Positions 27,718 to 36,239 of a stretch of DNA of 64,000 nt are shown in pieces (the stretch's first letter is position 1; every line of letters begins with the position of its first letter). Origin of the DNA: Nitrospira sp. CR1.1 (GTDB taxonomy: Bacteria > Nitrospirota > Nitrospiria > Nitrospirales > Nitrospiraceae); assembly GCA_014055465.1 (NCBI GenBank), contig WIAF01000006.1, forward strand, positions 1 through 64,000. The letters run 5' to 3'. Under the pieces are notes generated by a model that was not told the DNA's origin, ran no database searches, and worked only from the letters and a program-made list of their open reading frames with translations. The position numbers were made by a program, and so were the translations under genes.

Positions 27718-28732
27718 AGACGCCACTCGCCTTGAGAAATTTGATGTTTGCCAGGTGGAGCGGACAGATGTTGTCGATGAAACAGGTGTATTCACCCGTC
27801 GTTCTTACCCGATGCAGGATCCGCAACACCTTTTCGATTTCAATGCCCACCATCGCATGGTGTAAGTCATGAAGAAATTCCGGCTTCTGATGCTCCGCCC
27901 CCGCAAATACTGCAATGGCCTTCCGCAAGACCTCGGGGCTCCGCTCGCGCTGCAAAAAGGCGAACCGCACAATGCTAAATCCCAGACAAGGCAGCCGCCG
28001 GTCGATAATCATGTTGTCGAGATCGATCATGGTCGCCTGGTCTCGATCGTGATTGAATAGCGCGTTCCGCGGATGGAAATCCGTGTGGACCAGGCACTCG
28101 TTAGGCGGCAAACTGGGACGATCGCTGAGCGTTCGTTCCACGGCCCACTCGACAATATCCCACTGGTCGAGAATCCGGGCATAGGCCTGGCGAGCCGGGG
28201 CCTGGTCCTTAAGAAATCCCTGCAGCGTGGGCACCTCGCTTGCGGTCGTACGAAGGGGATACGCCTTGTGAAAACCACTCATCCTCTTTCTGGTTTCCTC
28301 GCTGAGGCAAGCCAGTCCTTCGGCATGAAGTCTACGCAGCGAACTCGCACTGCGTCGGGGGTCCAATTCCGGGTCGGCATATACCCTGCCATTGTTGAAC
28401 ACATAGAGACGTAAGAGATGGCCCTGGTAACGATGAACGAAGCACCCATCGTCACCACGAACGATCTCTTCAACCGGGAGGCCGGCACGATGGAGCTCGA
28501 ATACCGCCTGACCCACGACCTCGAGCCGCTCGGCCACCCCCTGCTGCCCGTAGAGAGCCTGGGGATGAGCCATCACCTTTAACAGGAACCGCCCGCCGGT
28601 CGCCGAGTATTCGAACAGATTATTGCTGACTTGAAACTCAAAGGTGAGCGGGGCGAGCTTGACCGGACGCCCGAGCGAAGCATAACTCGCAGCAAGATGC
28701 TTGATGAGAGCGGTGAACGGAGGTGTCAGCAT
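27710..28732 (-). CDS. APH/choline-kinase-type phosphotransferase
   Basis: A 340-residue kinase-fold protein. Lys52 in FLLKVM should bind ATP; the catalytic loop is VHTDFHPRN (Asp218) and the metal loop MIDLDN (Asp237/Asp239), as in aminoglycoside, homoserine and choline kinases. It probably phosphorylates a small sugar or amino alcohol. It starts inside the stop of the SDR gene upstream (TGATG) and its own stop overlaps the FAH-fold start, so the three are closely linked. A sugar kinase would supply the phosphorylated substrate expected by the KdsC-like phosphatase, but this is inferred from context. Confidence 0.82.
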   Translation of the reverse strand: MLTPPFTALIKHLAASYASLGRPVKLAPLTFEFQVSNNLFEYSATGGRFLLKVMAHPQALYGQQGVAERLEVVGQAVFELHRAGLPVEEIVRGDDGCFVHRYQGHLLRLYVFNNGRVYADPELDPRRSASSLRRLHAEGLACLSEETRKRMSGFHKAYPLRTTASEVPTLQGFLKDQAPARQAYARILDQWDIVEWAVERTLSDRPSLPPNECLVHTDFHPRNALFNHDRDQATMIDLDNMIIDRRLPCLGFSIVRFAFLQRERSPEVLRKAIAVFAGAEHQKPEFLHDLHHAMVGIEIEKVLRILHRVRTTGEYTCFIDNICPLHLANIKFLKASGVCA

Positions 28733-29511
28733 CAGTCAAGCCCCGCATACATGCCGCCATCCACCCGGATGAAATTTCCGGTGAGATAGGCGGCGCGTTC
28801 CGACGCGAGAAAGGCGACCACGTGGCCGACATCCTCCGGCGTCCCCAGGCGCCCTTTCGGGATGCGCCCGATTGAGGTGGAAAGTGCCTCGTCGAAAGAG
28901 GTCTTAAGACTATCGGCCCTTTTCTGAATCAATGAACGTGACCGGGCAGTCATAATGGAGCCCGGCAATACCATATGGACGTTGACGTCATGCGGAGCAA
29001 GCGCGCGGGCAAGTGTGCGGTGCACTGCGGCCAGACCGCCGCGCATGAAGTTGGAAAGATCCAGCCCTTCGATCGGAGCTTTCACAGACAGCGACGCGAT
29101 GGTGATGATGCGCCCCCACCGGCGCGCGCGCATGCCCGGTACGACGCGCCGGATTGCTCTCATCAGGGAGATGGCCTGCTCGTCAAATGCCGTACGCCAG
29201 GCGTCATCGGGCAGATCGAGGATATTCCCTGGCTTGGGGCCACCTGTGTTATTGACCAGGATGTCGGTACCGCCGAAGCGCTCTTCTACAAAACCGAACA
29301 GCCGTTCGAGATCGTCGGATGAAGCCAGATCTCCGGGAAAGATGAGCGCGTCGTGACCGCGTTTGATGAAGCCGGTCCGCGCGGCATCAAGCTTCTCCCT
29401 GGAGCGCGAGAAGATAACAACGCGATGTCCTTCCTCCCCGAGGCATTGCGCGGCGGCGAGACCGAGTCCCTCGGATCCCGCAAGAATGACGGCGGTTCTC
29501 TGTGTCTTCAC
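28732..29511 (-). CDS. SDR-family oxidoreductase with atypical active site
   Basis: A 259-residue SDR resembling FabG-like proteins. The dinucleotide loop is AGSEGLGLA and NNTGG is kept. The usual Tyr-x-x-x-Lys is absent: after Ser140 the expected positions read SNFMR (Ser153, Arg157). A related SDR subgroup has the same SNxxR pattern, so it may be a real variant and not damage. The C-terminal YLTGNFIRVDGG is normal. It may reduce a keto sugar or act non-classically. It is coupled to the kinase gene by TGATG. Confidence 0.8.
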   Translation of the reverse strand: MKTQRTAVILAGSEGLGLAAAQCLGEEGHRVVIFSRSREKLDAARTGFIKRGHDALIFPGDLASSDDLERLFGFVEERFGGTDILVNNTGGPKPGNILDLPDDAWRTAFDEQAISLMRAIRRVVPGMRARRWGRIITIASLSVKAPIEGLDLSNFMRGGLAAVHRTLARALAPHDVNVHMVLPGSIMTARSRSLIQKRADSLKTSFDEALSTSIGRIPKGRLGTPEDVGHVVAFLASERAAYLTGNFIRVDGGMYAGLD

Positions 29512-29600
29512 CTGATCTGTCTCACGTTGATCACAACTGTTTCAATGGTGTCGCCGGACGGCACAAGGGTGAACAGGCAACGGGTGCGATCCGAAGCGAT

Positions 29601-31355
29601 CTACGTCTTGTGAGCGGCTTTCATCGATTCAATCAGATGGTGATTGAGCGCGACACTGATCCATTGCCACACATAAAAAGAATTGTCGCTCTCGCCCCGG
29701 AGGTATCGCTCCCATGACTCATGCAGACGAATCTTGTCAAACCATCCGCTCTGGGTGACGCTTGCATGCGCCAGACAACTCTCCACCCAGTCCCGGAGGG
29801 GCCCTCGCAACCATTCGCGCTGTGGTGTCTGCACGGGCCGTTTCGGAGCCTCAGCAAAGTCTTTCGGCAGGAGCGGGCGAACGATTTCCCGGAGGAGATA
29901 TTTGTGCTGGTCGTGGCGGATGAGACGATGATCAGGCTGTTTGAAGGCCAGTTCAACCAACCGGTAATCGAGAAACGGTTCCCGCAACTCGCAGGACGCT
30001 TGTGAGGAAGCTCGATCGTTGAAACGCAATGCCCGCGGAAGTTTCGTATACCGGAGATCGCAATAACGAAGGTTCGACAGCCGGCCTCGAAAGGGTTCCG
30101 GATAGACCGGCCGAGGCCGCAGCGAGGTGAAGGCCTCTGAGAGACACCCATGGCTGGTCGACCCATTGAGAGATCCCTGGACGGGCATGGATCCTGATAA
30201 GGCACTCCCTGCGCCTTGTGCGTAGTAACTATACCCTGCCCACTGTTCGTCGAGGCCCTGCCCGTCCAGCAGCACCGTTGTTCCGGAACTCTTGGCCAGC
30301 TTGAAGAGTTGAATCATCGCCAAGGTCGGAAATCCCCCGAACGGCTCCTCTTGAGAAAGGATCGCTTCTTCGGCGAGGTCGGGGATCTCAGCCGCAGCAA
30401 GATACGCTATGTTGAGCGGATAGCGGGTTTCTGCGAGCAATTTCCTGACCCATGGTGTTTCATCGTAGGCGGCATCACCACAGGCGAAGTGGTAGGTCTG
30501 GATATCCTGGCCTGAACCGAACAGCTCCTTCAACAGCGCAACCAGCGTCGAGGAATCCAGGCCACCGCTGAGGCAGACCCCGACGGGGACGTCTGAGCGG
30601 AACCGAATTCGCACAGCATCCTGGAGAAGCCGGTGGTATTCCTCGCCGACAATGCTGTCCGAACGTTCGTCCGGCCAGGATGACTTCACCCGTTCCGGAA
30701 GGTCATACCAGCGATGTAGCTCAATACGGCCGTCTTGCCAGGAAAGATAATGGCCAGGAGGGACCCGCCTGATACCCTTGAAGAAGGTACCGGAACCGTC
30801 ATCATAGGCACCGAAGCGGAGGTAGGCGAACCAGGTGTCCTGGTCGGGCTCCAAGGGGACGCCAGCCGCTGCGAGTGATTTGATCTCCGACGCAAAATAG
30901 AGCGTACCGTCCACTTCGGCATAGTAGAGCGGCTTGACCCCGAAACGATCTCTGACCAACAACAATCGCTCGGTAAGACGGTCCCAGATCGCACAGGCGA
31001 ACATTCCGTTCAGCCGGTGGAAACTGTCGGGCCCCCACCGGGCAAAGGCTTCAAGGACAACTTCCGTGTCAGTTCCTGTTTCAAATGACCTCCCAAGGTC
31101 GGACTTCAACTCGAGATAATTGTACACCTCTCCGTTGTAGGTCATGACGTAACGACGATCGTGACTTATCATCGGCTGGTGACCGCGGGAGGAGAGATCG
31201 AGCACGGCCAGACGCCGGTTGCCAAGTGCCACGCGAGATTCAACCCACACGCCTTCCCCATCCGGCCCGCGATGCGCGAGGGGACGGGTCATGAGTTGAA
31301 TCGTGCGATCAGAGGCGACTCGCTCTGAGTCGACGTATCCGCTAATGCCACACAT
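29601..31355 (-). CDS. asnB: asparagine synthase (glutamine-hydrolysing), AsnB-type, second copy
   Basis: A 584-residue protein starting at ATG 31355 so that Cys2 (MCGISGY) is the glutaminase nucleophile; the upstream ATG at 31370 would bury it. HRGPDGEG and the SGGLDSS pyrophosphate loop are intact. It differs clearly from the copy at 5825-7753. It directly follows the CMP-synthetase gene with no gap, so it could amidate a sugar carboxylate such as that of the nonulosonate, or form asparagine. Confidence 0.88.
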   Translation of the reverse strand: MCGISGYVDSERVASDRTIQLMTRPLAHRGPDGEGVWVESRVALGNRRLAVLDLSSRGHQPMISHDRRYVMTYNGEVYNYLELKSDLGRSFETGTDTEVVLEAFARWGPDSFHRLNGMFACAIWDRLTERLLLVRDRFGVKPLYYAEVDGTLYFASEIKSLAAAGVPLEPDQDTWFAYLRFGAYDDGSGTFFKGIRRVPPGHYLSWQDGRIELHRWYDLPERVKSSWPDERSDSIVGEEYHRLLQDAVRIRFRSDVPVGVCLSGGLDSSTLVALLKELFGSGQDIQTYHFACGDAAYDETPWVRKLLAETRYPLNIAYLAAAEIPDLAEEAILSQEEPFGGFPTLAMIQLFKLAKSSGTTVLLDGQGLDEQWAGYSYYAQGAGSALSGSMPVQGSLNGSTSHGCLSEAFTSLRPRPVYPEPFRGRLSNLRYCDLRYTKLPRALRFNDRASSQASCELREPFLDYRLVELAFKQPDHRLIRHDQHKYLLREIVRPLLPKDFAEAPKRPVQTPQREWLRGPLRDWVESCLAHASVTQSGWFDKIRLHESWERYLRGESDNSFYVWQWISVALNHHLIESMKAAHKT

Positions 31356-31356
31356 G

Positions 31357-32091
31357 TTAGAGATTTCCACTTCGTTCTAGGGCGATCTGCTCCGACATCA
31401 TGAGTTCGGCCAGCTTGAGATCGAGTTCTGTATCGATACTCACCGATCGTTCCAGAGGCATCACGTAGGGACGAATCGTTTGGCCCCAAATGGACCCCTG
31501 CTCCATCAAGACGCCCCGCCTGGTCAGATAGACCGATCCGTTACGCATGTACGCCGCCGGCTGGTAATCCTGCCGTCTGGTGCCTTCCTTCTCTTCCACG
31601 CAAAACGGCAGGAGGACGTCATTGTCGATGCGCTTCATCAGGATGGGGTGTGTGGCAAAAACCCGCACCACACTGATGACGGAATCACAACCGCCCGCCA
31701 TCCCCAAACGGAGGCACTGCTCAAGATCCGAAACCGTACGAAACGGTTCCGTCGGTTGGAGAAGACAAATCCAATCCATACGGACCGCATCCTGTCTTTC
31801 AATAAACTCGACCGCATGTTGGAGCATGGGAATCATAGGTGACTCGTCGCGAGCCAGATTCGCCGGCCTGAGAAATGGCACCTCCGCCCCATACGCTCTT
31901 GCCACCGCCGCAATCTCCTCATCATCTGTACTCACAATGATGCGGTGGAACAGATGCTGCGCTGCGCGGGCATGTTCAATGGTATGGGCAATCAGCGGCC
32001 TCCCACAGACGGACCGAATGTTTTTGCGAGGCACCCCTTTCGAGCCGCCCCGAGCCGGAATCACTGCCAGTACTTTCTGGGTCCTGTCCAT
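31357..32091 (-). CDS. neuA: acylneuraminate cytidylyltransferase (NeuA-like)
   Basis: A 244-residue CMP-sugar synthetase. The N-terminus has LAVIPARGGSKGVPRKNIR, then IIVSTDDEEI, DWICLLQPTEPFR and the typical C-terminal DTELDLKLAE. It would activate the nonulosonic acid made by the adjacent NeuB. It is coupled to the NeuC-like gene upstream (TGATG) and only two bases from the AsnB start. Sequence is closer to bona fide CMP-Neu/CMP-Leg synthetases than the copy at 24109. Confidence 0.88.
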   Translation of the reverse strand: MDRTQKVLAVIPARGGSKGVPRKNIRSVCGRPLIAHTIEHARAAQHLFHRIIVSTDDEEIAAVARAYGAEVPFLRPANLARDESPMIPMLQHAVEFIERQDAVRMDWICLLQPTEPFRTVSDLEQCLRLGMAGGCDSVISVVRVFATHPILMKRIDNDVLLPFCVEEKEGTRRQDYQPAAYMRNGSVYLTRRGVLMEQGSIWGQTIRPYVMPLERSVSIDTELDLKLAELMMSEQIALERSGNL

Positions 32092-33242
32092 CAGTATGCA
32101 ATCCTCTTCTCTACGGTCAGCGGGACCCGGGCCAGAATTTGCGCAATACGCTCGCCTGCTTTGCCGTCGCCGTATAGAGGACTAGAGGGATACCGGCCAT
32201 TGGCCAGGTGTTTCTCGGTAGCCTCCACGATCTCGGCAGCGTTATATCCGACGTCGATGACGTTCCTCGCTCGCTCTCTGCCCTGCTGACGATTTCCGAT
32301 GTTGACCACCGGAAGACCAAGATACGACGCCTCCCTGATCCCCGCGCTGGAGTTTCCTACGAGACAACGGGCGCCGGCGAGAAGTCGGAGGAAATCCTCC
32401 GGTGTCATATTCTTGAAAAAATAGATCTGCGATGTCTCCCCGGTCTCGCGGAACTGGCGCAGGCCTTTCGAGATCTGATCCGAACCGGCATCCACATTGG
32501 GCCAGAACCAGAAGGTCGGCTGGTTCAACGTCCTGACGGCAGAAATCGTCTCGTGAATCTGCGATGCAGAATCGCGATACTCGGTGGTGACTGGATGTTG
32601 CATGACCACCATGTAGCCTTGGCGCGCGTCGAAGCGGTTCCCGACTCCGGCATAACCCGCAAAAGGGTCAAAGCCATTATCCATGGAGCCTTGAACACGT
32701 TCAGCGAGATCAATGGAAGGACAGCCGGTGATAAAGACCATCTCCGGGTCTTCTCCCATGCGGATCACCCGGTCTGCCGCCTGCCGATTGGCGACGAAAT
32801 GCAGCATAGAGAGCTTCGTCACTGCATGCCGGACTTTCTCATCGATCGATCCCGTGACTTCTCCGCCCTGCACGTGCGCCACCGGAATGTTGAGATAGGA
32901 TGCGGCAATGGCTGTCGCGATCGTTTCAAAGCGATCCGCGACACTGATCACGACATCGGGGCGGATATTGTCGAAGATCGTGGCAAGTTCGACGACGCCT
33001 AAACCGGTCGACTTCGCGGTCGTGATCAGGTTCTCGCCTTCCAGCACCATGTAGACAATTGCGTCCGGTTGAAAGCCGTCGGCGCGAATGACGTTCACAA
33101 CCTCGCCGTACCGTTCCAGCAGAGCCGACGCGGCAACGATGAGCTGGAGTTGAAGATCCGGATGAGACTTGATCGCCTGAAGCACGGTTTTGATCCGGGA
33201 ATAACTCGGCCGAGCAGTGATGACGACACACACTTTCCGCAT
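32091..33242 (-). CDS. neuC: UDP-N-acetylglucosamine 2-epimerase, hydrolysing (NeuC-like)
   Basis: A 383-residue GT-B-fold enzyme. It starts KVCVVITARPSYSRIK and has SVADRFETIATAIAAS, VAHVQGGEVTGSIDEKVRHA (split by the turn at GSIDE) and GNSSAGIREAS, all typical of the NeuC/NnaA group that converts UDP-GlcNAc or UDP-diacetylbacillosamine into a free 2-epimer plus UDP. This provides the aldose for the NeuB at 34251. It is coupled to the CMP-synthetase start. Whether the product is ManNAc or a legionaminate precursor cannot be told. Confidence 0.9.
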   Translation of the reverse strand: MRKVCVVITARPSYSRIKTVLQAIKSHPDLQLQLIVAASALLERYGEVVNVIRADGFQPDAIVYMVLEGENLITTAKSTGLGVVELATIFDNIRPDVVISVADRFETIATAIAASYLNIPVAHVQGGEVTGSIDEKVRHAVTKLSMLHFVANRQAADRVIRMGEDPEMVFITGCPSIDLAERVQGSMDNGFDPFAGYAGVGNRFDARQGYMVVMQHPVTTEYRDSASQIHETISAVRTLNQPTFWFWPNVDAGSDQISKGLRQFRETGETSQIYFFKNMTPEDFLRLLAGARCLVGNSSAGIREASYLGLPVVNIGNRQQGRERARNVIDVGYNAAEIVEATEKHLANGRYPSSPLYGDGKAGERIAQILARVPLTVEKRIAY

Positions 33243-33264
33243 AATGACTCCGATCCGGCTTCCG

Positions 33265-34254
33265 TTAGGCCGGGAGGTTGTGGAGGAATTGAGTCAATTT
33301 ATGAGCCATAAACACTTCCGTTTTACACATGGCTTCATGAGTGGCTCCTCCGATGTGGGGAGTAATCAGCAAATTACGCTGCTGCTTGGCATACACCAGC
33401 AGCGGGTTGTTTGAACGGATGTCGTGGCGGCGTTCCTCCGCAAGCACGTCCAGCGCCGCTCCGCTAAGCCGTCCGGCAACGAGGGCATCCAGCAGGGCCG
33501 CTTCATCCACGATCTGCCCTCGCGACGTATTCACCAGCACAGCGCCTCCTGGAAGCGCGGCCAATTCCGCTCTGCCGATGAGATTCACAGCGCCCGGATG
33601 AAGATTGACGTGAATGGTCACCACATCGCTCTCTGCAAGCAACTCAAGCAAAGACGGTTTGCGCAGAACCGCTGTCGGCCAGGTGTCGATGAAGGGGTCG
33701 TATGCGGCGACACGCATCCCGAAGGCTGATCCGTAGATCGCAACCTGCTTTCCTAACCGCCCGAAACCGACAATGCCGAGCCGTTTTCCTTCCAGATCGT
33801 GTCCCTTCAAAGCGTCTCGATTCCATCGTCCAGCCTGGACGGAATCGATCGCTTCAGGAATGCGTCGCATAAGGGCAAGCAACAATCCCCAGGTGTGCTC
33901 AGCCGTCGCGGTGATGGTGCTCAGAAAAATCTGTTCGCCTTTCAGGCTGAGGACAGGAAGATTCCGTGCCTCTGCCGTCTCGAGATCGATATGGTCGAGG
34001 CCGGTTGTCGCCGACACGATGGCTTTCAGATTCTTGCCCGCTTCGAACACTTCCCGATCGATCTGATGGTGTAGCCGGACGATCAGAATGTCATAGGCTG
34101 AGATACGCTCCAGCAGTTCGCGCCGACACAGCGGCCCGTCGTTGATCTCGCCTAACCGCGCCAGGACCGCACGCGCTTCTCCGCAGTATCCTTCGGGCTC
34201 GAGGTTGAGAATACGATACTGCCCGGGCGGGACATCTAGAACAGGGGTCCTCAT
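33265..34254 (-). CDS. D-isomer-specific 2-hydroxyacid dehydrogenase
   Basis: A 329-residue NAD-dependent dehydrogenase of the phosphoglycerate-dehydrogenase type. The Rossmann motif is LGIVGFGRLGKQV, then NTSRGQIVDE (catalytic Arg), DVLAEERRHD (Glu) and LLITPHIGGATHE (His). The enzyme family interconverts 2-keto and 2-hydroxy acids. Here it lies between NeuC and NeuB genes and its start overlaps the NeuB stop (ATGA). A plausible but unproven reading is reduction of a 2-keto acid related to PEP or to the nonulosonate. Confidence 0.85.
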   Translation of the reverse strand: MRTPVLDVPPGQYRILNLEPEGYCGEARAVLARLGEINDGPLCRRELLERISAYDILIVRLHHQIDREVFEAGKNLKAIVSATTGLDHIDLETAEARNLPVLSLKGEQIFLSTITATAEHTWGLLLALMRRIPEAIDSVQAGRWNRDALKGHDLEGKRLGIVGFGRLGKQVAIYGSAFGMRVAAYDPFIDTWPTAVLRKPSLLELLAESDVVTIHVNLHPGAVNLIGRAELAALPGGAVLVNTSRGQIVDEAALLDALVAGRLSGAALDVLAEERRHDIRSNNPLLVYAKQQRNLLITPHIGGATHEAMCKTEVFMAHKLTQFLHNLPA

Positions 34255-35270
34255 GGCTCGAAATCATCCTGCGAAAAGAGTGTATCTGCCGGGACCATCC
34301 GTCGCAGCTTGCGCCCCAGGATCTCTCCGACTCGTTCGACGGCAATCCCTGTACCAGGTTTCTTGAACGTCAGATGTTCGGATGAAAGAATCGTTCCGGC
34401 AGGAAGGTCCGACATCGCCACGGCGCTTTTGGTAAAGAGGCGCCTGAGCGGCCGCATTTCTTCCGACATTTGATCCTTATCAACAGGGTGATTTCGGGTC
34501 TTCTCAATGAACCGGATCCCTTCGACAAGCTGACGGAGTTCATCGGCGGTCACACTCGCCGGCACGTCCGGCCCGGGCATCTCCCGACTCATGGTCACGT
34601 GAACTTCGAGTGCTTCGATCCCGATTGCTGCTGCTGCCAGGCCGGCATAGATAGTCCCTGAATGGTCCGACAGCCCGACGTGGCAGCGGTACCGGGCCCG
34701 ATACATCGGAATAAGATTCAGGCCGATCTTTTCCGGTGGGCAGGGATACGCCGTCGTGCACTGAAGCAGGGTGGTAGGCGCCTGATGTGTCTCCAAAAAC
34801 CCGACGACCTCGTCGATTTCCGAGAGAGCGCTCATGCCCGTCGATAGCAGGATCGGGATGCCGGATGCGACCATGAACTCAAGCAGCGGGCGGTTGGTAA
34901 TCTCCCCTGATGCGACCTTCCACCCATCCAACCCTACACGTTGCAACATCTGAGCGGCAGGCAGTGAAAACGGTGAACTGATGAACTTCACCCTACGATC
35001 CGCAGCATGGGCGCGAAGACCTTGCCATTGTTCTTCTGAGAATTCCATGCGTCGCCAATAGTCGTAGCGCGTGGCATCCTGGCGACTGAACTTCACCCGC
35101 CAGGGCTCACCCGGCGTGCTCTCTGCTTGCGCAATATGTGTCTGGAATTTGACCGCATCAGCCCCCGCGTTGGCAATCGCGTCGATATAGGCATGGGCCA
35201 ACCCCAGGCTTCCGTCGTGGGCTTGCCCCACTTCACCGATAATGAGACACGGGTCAGTCATGATGGACAA
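34251..35270 (-). CDS. neuB: NeuB-family nonulosonate synthase with SAF domain
   Basis: A 339-residue N-acetylneuraminate-synthase-like protein. The barrel has LIIGEVGQAHDGS, ADAVKFQTHIA, WKVASGEITNRP and LSTGMSA; the C-terminal antifreeze-like domain (about residues 275-339) is present, with AVAMSDLPAGTILS and LTFKKPGTGI. It condenses PEP with the aldose released by the NeuC-like enzyme. An ATG at 35261 is an alternative start. The gene order NeuB, 2-hydroxyacid dehydrogenase, NeuC, NeuA forms one coupled cassette. Confidence 0.9.
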   Translation of the reverse strand: MSIMTDPCLIIGEVGQAHDGSLGLAHAYIDAIANAGADAVKFQTHIAQAESTPGEPWRVKFSRQDATRYDYWRRMEFSEEQWQGLRAHAADRRVKFISSPFSLPAAQMLQRVGLDGWKVASGEITNRPLLEFMVASGIPILLSTGMSALSEIDEVVGFLETHQAPTTLLQCTTAYPCPPEKIGLNLIPMYRARYRCHVGLSDHSGTIYAGLAAAAIGIEALEVHVTMSREMPGPDVPASVTADELRQLVEGIRFIEKTRNHPVDKDQMSEEMRPLRRLFTKSAVAMSDLPAGTILSSEHLTFKKPGTGIAVERVGEILGRKLRRMVPADTLFSQDDFEP

Positions 35271-35361
35271 GAAGCGGTCCTTGTGGTCTAACCGGCGAAC
35301 GCCGGCAAAATCGTTTCTCCAAGCAAACGCGTGGAAAGATCTCGGCAGGACCTCAGTCCGG

Positions 35362-36234
35362 TCAGTCGAGCAGCGAAATGGTACGGACTGCCTCTCCCGG
35401 ACGAAGCGGAATCAAGGTCACAATACGGTCGACGAACCCGACGCGGACACCGGCGTTGACCATTCGTCTCCACCGGAATGCGTCGCCGCCCATGTTGAGT
35501 TTGAGGGGGGTCTGCGGATCATAGGGAAAAACCTGGTCGAGGTACTTCCGGTACAGCACAGTGGAATGGGACACATATCCCGGGCTCTTTCCGTCCGCAC
35601 CGAAAGCCGCACCCCGTTCTTCCCATGTGCCGGGCTGGAGTTCCACTCGAGACCGGCCCCAGACGAACTCAAGATTTCCGGTCAATGCGCATGTCAACAG
35701 TTGTTCTATGTGATCCGGTGTATACACATCGTCGTCATCGAGATGCGAGATCCACGAGCCCTTGGCCATCTGATGCGCGAGGTTGTTCGCCTTAGTGCCC
35801 ACGATCATCCACCGCTTCCTTTTGTTCTTGGGATACTGAGGACGCGTCGGCAGATTATAAAACGACACCCGCGGGTCCTTCACCGTCGCCATGCGTTCCA
35901 CGGTATCGTCGGTGCAGTGGTCGCCCACAATCAACCATTCAAAATTCGTATAGCTCTGCGCCAGGACGGCCGGCAGGGTGCTTTCCGCCACCAATTGCCC
36001 CCGGTTGTACGTCGGCGTGGTGATGCTGACCAGCGGCGACCGCTCTCCCAGGTACTCATGCTCTTTTTGAGCGCGGACATGAGCCAGCAACTTACCGTCC
36101 TCGATCGCCAGCTTCTCGAACAACCGTGCGCACTTCGCCGCTCGATACCGACGGTGGGCGAAGACGGGAGCCCAGACGAGCGGACGAACAATGCGCTCAT
36201 ACCAACCTGATTGTTTCATCAATTCAAACGCCAT
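35362..36234 (-). CDS. glycosyltransferase family 2 (GT-A)
   Basis: A 290-residue inverting GT-A glycosyltransferase. It has the N-terminal SITTPTYNRG nucleotide-binding strand, VGDHCTDDT, and the metal-binding SHLDDDDVYTP (a DXD-type motif). It probably adds a sugar to the growing repeat at the cytoplasmic face. About 90 bases separate it from the NeuB gene downstream, and it follows the CocE-like hydrolase by five bases. Confidence 0.88.
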   Translation of the reverse strand: MAFELMKQSGWYERIVRPLVWAPVFAHRRYRAAKCARLFEKLAIEDGKLLAHVRAQKEHEYLGERSPLVSITTPTYNRGQLVAESTLPAVLAQSYTNFEWLIVGDHCTDDTVERMATVKDPRVSFYNLPTRPQYPKNKRKRWMIVGTKANNLAHQMAKGSWISHLDDDDVYTPDHIEQLLTCALTGNLEFVWGRSRVELQPGTWEERGAAFGADGKSPGYVSHSTVLYRKYLDQVFPYDPQTPLKLNMGGDAFRWRRMVNAGVRVGFVDRIVTLIPLRPGEAVRTISLLD

Positions 36235-36239
36235 GATTG

